From Clostridiales bacterium (GTDB lineage: Bacteria > Bacillota > Peptococcia > Peptococcales > Peptococcaceae), in NCBI GenBank assembly GCA_003343815.1, contig QAKL01000026.1:1-9630 (forward strand): a stretch of 9,630 nt of DNA. Direction: 5' to 3'. Below are positions 1 through 5,148 of this stretch, in pieces (the first letter of the stretch is position 1; every line of letters begins with the position of its first letter). The notes under the pieces are model-generated. The model saw only the letters and a program-made list of their open reading frames with translations, had not been told where the DNA came from and did not search any database. The position numbers were made by a program, and so were the translations under genes.

Positions 1-5
1 AGCAT
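1..5 (-). CDS. possible first codons of a gene running off the left edge
   Basis: An ATG at 5-3 (minus strand) follows an AGGGGG run at 17-12 with a 6-nt spacer, the same RBS-to-start spacing as the confirmed genes in this window. Only the start codon and two more bases lie inside, so no product can be named. No convincing sigma-A promoter is visible between it and the HTH terminator at 85-114. The call rests only on RBS geometry and strand continuity and may be chance. Confidence 0.25.
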
Positions 6-18
6 CGTAAGCCCCCTA

Positions 19-46
19 TTCTGCATTTAATTCAATTTATGCAGAA
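19..46. repeat. inverted repeat TTCTGCAT / ATGCAGAA
   Basis: Perfect 8-bp arms at 19-26 and 39-46 are separated by a 12-nt AT-rich spacer. No T-run follows on either strand, so it does not look like an intrinsic terminator. It lies just upstream of the possible RBS and ATG at 17-3, where an operator or a 5' UTR hairpin would be expected. It is not a good match to the ARG-box pattern (TGAAT, four AT-rich bases, ATTCA). Function is unknown. Confidence 0.45.
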
Positions 47-84
47 AAAGCGCGCTTAGTGCCTGTATAGGTTTAATATTGCGC

Positions 85-114
85 AAAAAAGATGAGCATT
101 GGCTAATGCTCATC
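85..114 (-). terminator. intrinsic terminator of the HTH regulator gene
   Basis: A perfect 10-bp stem (GATGAGCATT / AATGCTCATC, 91-100 with 105-114) with a 4-nt loop is followed on the minus strand by six T residues (90-85). The upstream arm encodes the last residues of the HTH protein and its TAG stop (105-103) sits in the loop region, so the terminator overlaps the gene end. This ends the HTH transcript before whatever lies beyond position 1. Confidence 0.88.
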
Positions 115-327
115 GTCCTTTGACGCGTTTTCGCTGATATATTCGGCTATATCGCTCAGCTCACAATTTAATATTTCACATAATCTATCTAAAGTATAGG
201 TATTGACGTTTCCGTTTTTGCGCAGGCGATCCAGCTGACCTGTGCTGAAACTATATTCTTTGATCAGTTTATACTGCGTGATGCCTTTTTCAGCCATCGT
301 TTGCCAAAGTTTATCGAATACAATCAC
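103..327 (-). CDS. small XRE/Cro-type helix-turn-helix regulator
   Basis: A 74-residue protein made up almost entirely of an HTH domain (about residues 5-62) with a short acidic tail. It resembles the small single-domain XRE regulators that begin with a pattern like M-I-x-x-D/K-L-W. The helix-turn-helix is about residues 17-36, with the recognition helix near STGQLDRLRKNG (28-39); a conserved-looking NCELSDIAEY stretch (54-63) closes the domain. I chose the GTG at 327-325 because GGTGA lies just upstream and the family-like N-terminus starts there. An in-frame TTG at 345 would add six residues. It is probably a DNA-binding repressor, perhaps of its own promoter, since a palindrome lies in the divergent promoter region at 376-396. 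No toxin, phage or antitoxin partner is visible. The target is unknown. Confidence 0.82.
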   Translation of the reverse strand: MIVFDKLWQTMAEKGITQYKLIKEYSFSTGQLDRLRKNGNVNTYTLDRLCEILNCELSDIAEYISENASKDDEH

Positions 328-365
328 CTTGTCACCACTTTTCAATTATACTATGGCTTTTTTTC

Positions 366-394
366 ATCATAATATAATTGCTAAAGCTTGACAA
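366..394 (-). promoter_or_regulatory. probable sigma-A promoter of the HTH gene
   Basis: On the minus strand a TTGTCA -35 (394-389) is followed by a 17-nt spacer and TATGAT (371-366), predicting a start near 359 and a leader of about 32 nt before the GTG. Its -35 overlaps the -35 of the divergent plus-strand promoter. An alternative TATAAT at 350-345 has only a weak -35 (TTATGA) and would leave a very short leader. Confidence 0.6.
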
Positions 395-396
395 TT
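376..396. promoter_or_regulatory. imperfect palindrome over the shared -35: candidate operator
   Basis: A 21-bp dyad of form AATTG-2nt-AA-3nt-TT-2nt-CAATT is centred at 386 and covers the -35 hexamers of both divergent promoters. A second short inverted repeat, CCCG-CAAA-CGGG (398-409), fills most of the plus-strand promoter spacer. Either is well placed for a repressor that would silence both directions, with the adjacent HTH protein the obvious candidate. Binding is inferred from position and symmetry only. Confidence 0.4.
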
Positions 397-416
397 ACCC
401 GCAAACGGGCTATAAT
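388..416 (+). promoter_or_regulatory. exact-consensus sigma-A promoter driving the small RNA
   Basis: TTGACA at 388-393, a 17-nt spacer and TATAAT at 411-416 match the housekeeping consensus at all twelve positions and at the optimal spacing. The predicted transcription start is about 422-424. Nothing downstream on the plus strand has an RBS-preceded ORF, so the promoter appears to serve a non-coding transcript. Confidence 0.85.
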
Positions 417-421
417 ATTCT

Positions 422-530
422 TGTGTTTGCAGCCATCCGTAGGCTGAAAGATCTTTTGGTCTATGCCCCACTAACATATCATCCTGCAAACCCACAAAAA
501 ATAACCGTGTCAAGACACGGTTATTTTTCT
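422..530 (+). ncRNA. candidate structured small RNA, about 105 nt
   Basis: The predicted transcript starts near 422-424 below a perfect promoter and ends at an intrinsic terminator (stem 503-510 with 515-522, then ATTTTTCTTT). GTTTGCAG (425-432) pairs exactly with CTGCAAAC (484-491); shifting the pairing by a 2-nt bulge adds TGTG (422-425) with CACA (493-496). Inside, AGATC-TTTT-GGTCT (449-462) forms a hairpin that GGC (442-444) with GCC (465-467) could extend. This leaves two single-stranded stretches, about 433-441 and 468-483. Coding is unlikely: the only ATG (463) gives a three-codon ORF, and a frame from GTG 423 has no RBS and reads through the terminator. The 3' end is antisense to the last codons of recN. 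It does not resemble SRP RNA, the preQ1-I or purine riboswitches, or 6S RNA as I know them. No plus-strand gene follows, so a trans-acting RNA is more likely than a riboswitch leader. Confidence 0.62.
497..528. terminator. bidirectional intrinsic terminator between recN and the small RNA
   Basis: The GC-containing core AACCGTGT (503-510) and ACACGGTT (515-522) closes a CAAG tetraloop, and A/T flanks extend the stem to 14 bp. On the minus strand the core is followed by ATTTTTT, ending the long operon. On the plus strand it is followed by ATTTTTCTTT, ending the small RNA. The recN TAA (523-521) is part of the stem, so the hairpin overlaps the end of that gene. Confidence 0.88.
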
Positions 531-2194
531 TTGCTGTTTTGTTTCATCATGGCAGCGGCTTTCAGCTGATACTCTTCCGAGCCGCCGAGCATTCTCGCGA
601 TTTCCGCTATTTCTTCTTCGGCAGATAATTTGCGTACTGTAGTCACGGTGCGCTCGTTTTCATTATATTTTTGGATCAAGTAATGACTGTCAGCCATAGC
701 TGCGATCTGCGGCGCATGCGTCACACAGATGACTTGGGCGAATTGGCTGACGCTTTTTAATTTTTCAGCGACCTTAACTGCAATATTGCCGCCGATACCG
801 GTGTCTATTTCATCGAAAATCATCGTATCAAGCGCCTCATAGCGGCAGAGGATTGTTTTAAACGCCAGCATGATACGGCTCATCTCACCGCCGGAGGCTA
901 TTTCTGCCAACGGTTTTAGGGGCTGCCCGACATTAGCAGAAAACATAAATTCTATCTCGTCCGAGCCGGAGAGGCTCACGATCGGTCCTTTAAAGCCTAC
1001 CTCAAAGCGAGATTTGTCCATCGCCAGATCCGCTAAATGCTCAAGCATTTCCGTTTCCAATTTATGCGCTAATTCATGGCGCATCTGCGAAAGTTTTTCG
1101 CTAGCGGTTTGATAATTTTTTTTCGCTTTAGTATATTCTGCCTTTAATTCCTCGGCGGTAATATCCAGATCTGCCAACTGCATAAGCTCGTTGGTCACTT
1201 TTTCTTTTTCCGCTAAAAGTGCCTCAAAGGTCATATTATATTTGCGCTTTAATTTACCCAAAGCATAAAGTTTTTCTTCCAGCTCCTGCTTGCGCTTGGT
1301 TAAATCAAATTGTTCGCGGGCAAAGGCGGCGATAACATGCGCTTTATCTTCCGCGATATAATATGCCTCGCGCAAAGCCTCGGCGGCTACTTTGATATTT
1401 TTGTCCAATTCGGCAATCTGCTCTAAATTTTCGCACACTTTTTCCAAATTACCGACGATCGCCTGCTCACCCGCGTACAAAAGCTCGTAGGCGGTGTTGG
1501 TTTCTTGCCAAATTTTTTCTTTCTTTTCGTACTCTGCAAGCTCTTTTTCGAAACGCTCCTCATCGCCAGGCTGCATATCCAACGATTTCAGCTCTTCAGC
1601 CATAAATTTCAAATATTCCAAGCGTTTGCCGCGCTCTTTCATTTTATTCGCGACGTTTTTTAGAGATTTGGCGATATCATGAGTGATTTTGTATTCCTCG
1701 GCGACAATTGCCTTTTGCGCCTGAAATTCTTTATCACCTAAACTGTCCAAAAGTTTCAAATGATTTTTTTTATCCGACACTTCCTGATAGTCATGCTGCC
1801 CGTAAATATTGACTAATTTCGTCCCGAGCGCTTTAAAATTATTCAAAATAGTGACGCGTCCGTTGATACGGCAGATATTTTTGCCGCCTGCGCTTACCTC
1901 GCGGGTCAAAATCAGCGGCTCGTCTAATGACACGTCCTCCATGCCTAACTCACGCAGCACATTTTTTATGTCCGTATCTTCTTTAATGAAAAAAGCGCCC
2001 TCGACCAAGGCTTTCTCTGCGCCTATACGGACGTCACTTGATTTGGCGCGTGCGCCCAGCAACAATGAAACGGCATCGATGATGATAGATTTACCGGCGC
2101 CTGTTTCACCGCTAAGTACATTAAAATTAGGAGCAAACTGAATATGAATATTTTCAATCAGCGCAAAATCTTTGACTTTTAAATCTATCAGCAC
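521..2194 (-). CDS. recN: DNA repair protein RecN
   Basis: A 557-residue SMC-like ATPase of double-strand break repair, which acts early at DNA ends and aids RecA-dependent recombination. Walker A is GETGAGKS (29-36), followed by the RecN-type stretch with RINGR (109-113) and GQHDYQ (132-137). A long coiled coil rich in Glu, Lys and Leu (about 150-400) separates the two ATPase halves. The ABC signature ASGGEMSR is at 433-440, Walker B MIFDEID at 458-464, and the switch histidine lies in VTHAPQ (H493). Length is normal for the family. The GTG start at 2194 is supported by GAGGTG at 2206-2201 with a 6-nt spacer. It begins 12 nt after argR and is the last gene of the operon. In spore formers it is typically followed by spoIVB and spo0A; here a terminator follows and neither gene is present. 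Confidence 0.97.
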   Translation of the reverse strand: MLIDLKVKDFALIENIHIQFAPNFNVLSGETGAGKSIIIDAVSLLLGARAKSSDVRIGAEKALVEGAFFIKEDTDIKNVLRELGMEDVSLDEPLILTREVSAGGKNICRINGRVTILNNFKALGTKLVNIYGQHDYQEVSDKKNHLKLLDSLGDKEFQAQKAIVAEEYKITHDIAKSLKNVANKMKERGKRLEYLKFMAEELKSLDMQPGDEERFEKELAEYEKKEKIWQETNTAYELLYAGEQAIVGNLEKVCENLEQIAELDKNIKVAAEALREAYYIAEDKAHVIAAFAREQFDLTKRKQELEEKLYALGKLKRKYNMTFEALLAEKEKVTNELMQLADLDITAEELKAEYTKAKKNYQTASEKLSQMRHELAHKLETEMLEHLADLAMDKSRFEVGFKGPIVSLSGSDEIEFMFSANVGQPLKPLAEIASGGEMSRIMLAFKTILCRYEALDTMIFDEIDTGIGGNIAVKVAEKLKSVSQFAQVICVTHAPQIAAMADSHYLIQKYNENERTVTTVRKLSAEEEIAEIARMLGGSEEYQLKAAAMMKQNSKEK

Positions 2195-2200
2195 CTACTT

Positions 2201-2206
2201 CACCTC
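2201..2206 (-). promoter_or_regulatory. RBS deciding the GTG start of recN
   Basis: GAGGTG directly follows the argR TAA (2209-2207) and lies 6 nt before the GTG at 2194. The same TAA-GAGGTGA arrangement recurs at 2945-2936 between nadK and the CPCC gene. Confidence 0.85.
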
Positions 2207-2656
2207 TTATTCCAGATAACCTTGTATTTTTTCGATAATCCGCGCCACGTCCTCGCGGTGTTTAATAATCATTAAAATCGTATCATCGCCTGCAATCGTA
2301 CCTAAAACCCCGTGCCATTGGGCTTTGTCGATCGCCGAGGCGACGGCGTTGGCATTGCCGGGGGCGGTGCGGATCACCAGCATATTTTCGCTGCTGTCAA
2401 AATTGATGACAAATTCACGGAGCATAAATCTAAGACGGCTGTCCGAAACTTTCGCGTCCTCGCTGGGCTCGGCATAGCGGTATTGCTCGCCGTCGTAGCT
2501 GACTTTGATTAGCGCGAGTTCTTTGATATCGCGGGAAACCGTCGCTTGGGTGACGTTAAAACCTGCAGTTTTCAGCTCGTTAGCCAGTTCCTCCTGCGTC
2601 GCAATCTGCTTTTCTTGAATTATCTCCAAAATTTTGCGATGTCTTCTCGATTTCAC
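2207..2656 (-). CDS. argR: arginine repressor ArgR/AhrC
   Basis: A 149-residue transcription factor of the ArgR family, the same length as Bacillus AhrC, which binds ARG boxes as an arginine-dependent hexamer and controls arginine synthesis and catabolism. The winged HTH is in the first 65 residues, with VTQATVSRDIKEL (35-47) carrying the DNA-contacting S41-R42. The oligomerisation and arginine-binding domain shows TAPGNANAVASAID (97-110) and GTIAGDDT (119-126), with the paired Asp 124-125 that bind arginine. The start is the GTG at 2656: GAGGAGG (2669-2663) lies 6 nt before it. An upstream in-frame GTG at 2677 has no RBS and would translate this one. Only one base separates it from the preceding stop, so translation is probably coupled. 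Its place before recN is the standard Firmicutes arrangement. Confidence 0.96.
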   Translation of the reverse strand: MKSRRHRKILEIIQEKQIATQEELANELKTAGFNVTQATVSRDIKELALIKVSYDGEQYRYAEPSEDAKVSDSRLRFMLREFVINFDSSENMLVIRTAPGNANAVASAIDKAQWHGVLGTIAGDDTILMIIKHREDVARIIEKIQGYLE

Positions 2657-2657
2657 C

Positions 2658-2930
2658 TTAATCCTCCTCAAATTCACCGCTTTTAGGCGGAATTTCTTCT
2701 TTTAACGGCGCTCGTGGCACCAAGAGTTCATATTTATGTACAGCGCCAAAACGATTATAATTTTCTCTGCCCTCATTTAAGCTCATACCGTGGTTTTCGT
2801 CGCTCGGCTCGTCAGCCGATTTTATAAATACGTCGTTTTCCCACAGGCAGACAGGACAAATATAGGCTATGGCTTCCGCGGCAGGCACAGGCATGGTTAA
2901 ATAACCACAGCAGGGGCAGGGATATTTCAT
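2658..2930 (-). CDS. CPCC-type cysteine-rich zinc-ribbon protein, function unknown
   Basis: A 90-residue protein with an N-terminal CPCCG (5-9) and a second knuckle CPVCLWEND (25-33). Together these give the CPxC-type pairs expected to bind one zinc ion. The SLNEGRENYNRFGA stretch (50-63) and the proline-rich LLVPRAP (69-75) match the Cys-rich CPCC domain family (Pfam lists it as a domain of unknown function). The ATG at 2930 is preferred, with GAGGTG (2942-2937) six bases upstream; an in-frame GTG at 2939 lies within that RBS. It follows nadK by 12 nt, and the argR RBS is embedded in its last codons (EED). It has no signal peptide or membrane segment. The family is scattered and often an accessory gene, so its presence inside a housekeeping operon is unusual. 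I cannot assign a role. Confidence 0.85.
   Translation of the reverse strand: MKYPCPCCGYLTMPVPAAEAIAYICPVCLWENDVFIKSADEPSDENHGMSLNEGRENYNRFGAVHKYELLVPRAPLKEEIPPKSGEFEED
2663..2669 (-). promoter_or_regulatory. RBS deciding the GTG start of argR
   Basis: GAGGAGG sits inside the last codons of the CPCC gene, 6 nt before GTG 2656. Because of this, the upstream GTG at 2677 is not the start. Confidence 0.85.
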
Positions 2931-2942
2931 CTTTGTCACCTC

Positions 2943-3812
2943 TTATTTGAATTTATCGGCGTGAGTCTTTTGAAATTTATCGTGCATGACATCAAAAAAA
3001 CCGATATTTTTTACTTTAACCAAATAAGTATCATAGCAGGCGCGGTTGATGACGATTTTATCTCCGTTTAAAAGCTCCACTCCCTGCTGACCGTCCACGG
3101 TGAGCATTCCCGGCATATCGGTGCCGATCGTAATTTCAAGCGTGCAGTCCGAGGGGAAAATGATAGGCCGTACTGTGAGCGAGTGCGGGCAAATCGGCGC
3201 GGTTAAAAACACGTCTAAATTGGGATAAACGATCGGTCCTCCTGCTGAAAGCGAGTAGCCCGTCGAACCGGTAGGAGTTGCGATAATAAGCCCATCACCC
3301 AAGAAATTTTCGACTTGGGTGTCATTCATTTTTACTTTAATATCGATTAAGCGCGCTAACGCTCCTTTGGTAATTACCATGTCGTTGAGCGCGACCTCCT
3401 GCGCCAAAAGCTTGTCTCCGCGGTAAGCGTCGGCCTCAAGCATCGTGCGGCGCTCCATGTGGTATTCGCCGGAGACGATTTGATCCAAATATTGCTCGAA
3501 TTCGTCGATTTCCAGCTCGCTTAAAAAGCCTAAGTAACCGCGGTTAATGCCTAAAATGCCGATTTCATAGCCGTAGACGATGCGCGCGGCGCGTAAAAGC
3601 GTGCCGTCGCCGCCGATAACCATGACTAAATCAACTTTGCGGCAAAATTCGTCGGCAGAAAGCTCCTCCAGTCCCAGTGCTTTGGCATCCTCGCCGAAAG
3701 CCAGATAATTCAGCTTATGCCTTTTTAATATTTCCAGCATTTCCAAGGCCAAAGCAACATTTTCATTTTTATAATAATTAAGCACCAGGCCGACAGTTTT
3801 GACCGCTCTCAT
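2943..3812 (-). CDS. nadK: NAD kinase
   Basis: A 289-residue cytosolic NAD kinase (PpnK family), which phosphorylates NAD to NADP with ATP or polyphosphate. The hallmark GGDGT is at 67-71, followed by GINRGYLGFL (87-96), the ALND motif that binds the nicotinamide ribose (140-143), and DGLIIATPTGSTGYS (172-186) with AGGP (189-192). Length is typical. I start at ATG 3812, which has GAGGTG (3822-3817) close upstream. An in-frame ATG at 3836 would add eight residues but has no RBS and overlaps the previous gene. It follows the nuclease-like gene by 11 nt. In many Firmicutes nadK lies between tlyA and argR, as here. NADPH is consumed by DXP reductoisomerase, the step after Dxs, so the grouping with dxs may be functional, though this is inference. 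Confidence 0.97.
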   Translation of the reverse strand: MRAVKTVGLVLNYYKNENVALALEMLEILKRHKLNYLAFGEDAKALGLEELSADEFCRKVDLVMVIGGDGTLLRAARIVYGYEIGILGINRGYLGFLSELEIDEFEQYLDQIVSGEYHMERRTMLEADAYRGDKLLAQEVALNDMVITKGALARLIDIKVKMNDTQVENFLGDGLIIATPTGSTGYSLSAGGPIVYPNLDVFLTAPICPHSLTVRPIIFPSDCTLEITIGTDMPGMLTVDGQQGVELLNGDKIVINRACYDTYLVKVKNIGFFDVMHDKFQKTHADKFK

Positions 3813-3823
3813 GATACACCTCG

Positions 3824-4336
3824 TTAAAATATCCATTCATAATAAGCCGTCACGGCTATTATTCCCAAAATAAAGCAGACGATACTCTGTAAAATGACAT
3901 TTTTGCGCTGATAGGCGCATTTAAACTTCACCAAGCGCATTTTTTCTTTGTCCATGTCCAAAAAGATAACTCCGTGGGGCTGAAATACTAAATAGTATTC
4001 CATCATCTGACGGCGGACATTGGGCAAAGTAGGAAATGCTTGACCTTGGGTTTTTACTTCCACCACATATTTAAAAAAACCTTTGCGAACGATCAAATCA
4101 GCGATGACCGTGCTTTCGTGATCAGTGCCTCCGATAGTAGTGATGACCTTTTTGCGGCTTTGCACTTCAATCACGCGATAGCCGGCGCGCTCTAAGAAAG
4201 CTACAGCCTTTTTTTCACCGGCTTTGGCGCGCTTTAATATTTTTTTCATCTTGCGGCATTTGAGAAATTTATAGCCTGCTATGGCTAAGACAATGCCTAA
4301 CAATATGCCCCAAATCAAAATATCCCATTTATTCAT
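3824..4336 (-). CDS. membrane-anchored PD-(D/E)XK nuclease-like protein
   Basis: A 170-residue protein I do not recognise by name. Residues 6-25 form an N-terminal transmembrane segment and about 147-164 a second; a Lys/Arg-rich stretch (23-43) follows the first, predicting a cytosolic middle domain. That domain contains IADLIVRKGFFKYVVEVKTQ (78-97), giving D80, E93 and K95 in the D-Xn-E-x-K arrangement of PD-(D/E)XK nucleases. It is followed by Q110-x3-Y114, the QxxxY motif seen in the RecB/Cas4 branch; E49, in a predicted helix at 43-52, could be the helix-1 acidic residue. The ATG at 4336 overlaps the tlyA stop as ATGA, with only a weak AAAGG further upstream, so translation is probably coupled. 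A nuclease role is inferred from motifs only; an inactive structural relative is possible. No signal peptidase site is evident. Confidence 0.72.
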   Translation of the reverse strand: MNKWDILIWGILLGIVLAIAGYKFLKCRKMKKILKRAKAGEKKAVAFLERAGYRVIEVQSRKKVITTIGGTDHESTVIADLIVRKGFFKYVVEVKTQGQAFPTLPNVRRQMMEYYLVFQPHGVIFLDMDKEKMRLVKFKCAYQRKNVILQSIVCFILGIIAVTAYYEWIF

Positions 4337-5133
4337 TTGGCGCAAGCCTTTTCGTGGGATACCTCCACGATTTCCTTGACATTGATTTCTTGATCTTCCA
4401 AAGCTTTGCCTGCCCACAAAAGATACTCGATATTGCCCTCCGGTCCTTTAATCGGCGAAAAATCAACTCCACCGATTTTAAATCCTGTTTGGCGGGCAAA
4501 GGATAACACTTTTTCGATGACCTCGATATGGACATTTTTGTCGCGCACAACTCCTTTTTTGCCGACTTTATCCTTGCCTGCCTCAAACTGCGGTTTGATT
4601 AAGGCAATCAGCTGTCCGTCAGGTTTTAAGATATTGTAAGCCGCAGGCAATATTTTGTCTAAAGAAATAAACGAAACGTCCGTTGTCACGACATCAACAT
4701 TTTCTGCCAAACTATCGGCTTCTAAGTAGCGGGCATTGGTTTTTTCCATGTTAATCACGCGCTCGTCGGTGCGCAACTTCCATGCTAACTGCCCGTAGCC
4801 CACATCAATCGCGTAAACCTTGCGTGCGCCGTTTTGCAAAGCGCAGTCAACGAATCCGCCGGTTGACGCGCCTAAATCGGCGCAGACCAAGCCTTTTAAA
4901 TTTACTGGAAATACCTCCAGCGCTTTTTCTAACTTTAAACCACCGCGGCTGACATACTTTAGCCCCTGCCCCAATAGACGAATTGGCAAACCATCCTCGA
5001 CTTTGGTGCCGGGTTTATCTATCTTTTTTTCGTCAACTAAAACCGAACCCGCCATAATTATCGCTTGGGCAATTTGACGGCTTTCGACTAAGCCTTTATC
5101 AACCAAAAGCACATCTAAACGCTGTTTTGCCAT
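4333..5133 (-). CDS. tlyA: TlyA-family rRNA 2'-O-methyltransferase (S4 domain)
   Basis: A 266-residue protein with an N-terminal S4 RNA-binding domain (about 3-60) and a C-terminal FtsJ/RrmJ-like SAM-dependent methyltransferase. SRGGLKLEKAL (62-72) joins the two, DLGASTGGF (86-94) is the SAM-binding loop, and K67, D152, K180 and E236 form the expected K-D-K-E catalytic tetrad. Mycobacterial TlyA makes 2'-O-methylcytidine in 16S and 23S rRNA; the old hemolysin name is historical. Whether this one modifies one or both subunits cannot be told from sequence. The ATG at 5133 has AAAGGAG (5146-5140) six bases upstream and lies 15 nt after dxs. The Bacillus relative YqxC occupies the same slot between dxs and argR. 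Its stop overlaps the next start as ATGA. Confidence 0.95.
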   Translation of the reverse strand: MAKQRLDVLLVDKGLVESRQIAQAIIMAGSVLVDEKKIDKPGTKVEDGLPIRLLGQGLKYVSRGGLKLEKALEVFPVNLKGLVCADLGASTGGFVDCALQNGARKVYAIDVGYGQLAWKLRTDERVINMEKTNARYLEADSLAENVDVVTTDVSFISLDKILPAAYNILKPDGQLIALIKPQFEAGKDKVGKKGVVRDKNVHIEVIEKVLSFARQTGFKIGGVDFSPIKGPEGNIEYLLWAGKALEDQEINVKEIVEVSHEKACAK

Positions 5134-5148
5134 CTTGTGCTCCTTTAC

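Noticed and set aside
378..569. 63-codon open frame on the plus strand across the promoter and recN end
   Set aside because: It begins at a TTG upstream of the promoter, has no RBS, and reads through the terminator hairpin and antisense recN. A leaderless start at GTG 423 would still have to pass the terminator.
2195..2206. Possible ARG box or internal promoter between argR and recN
   Set aside because: The 12-nt gap holds only the recN RBS, and I found no TTGACA/TATAAT pair or ARG-box palindrome in the preceding argR end.
2677..2690. CCGC-TTTTAG-GCGG hairpin near the end of the CPCC gene, as an attenuator before argR
   Set aside because: The stem is only four base pairs, lies in coding sequence and is not followed by a T-run in the direction of transcription.
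4329..4586. 85-codon minus-strand frame within the end of tlyA
   Set aside because: It is out of frame with tlyA, which shows full family motifs to its end, including catalytic E236. The alternative frame has no recognisable domain and no RBS.
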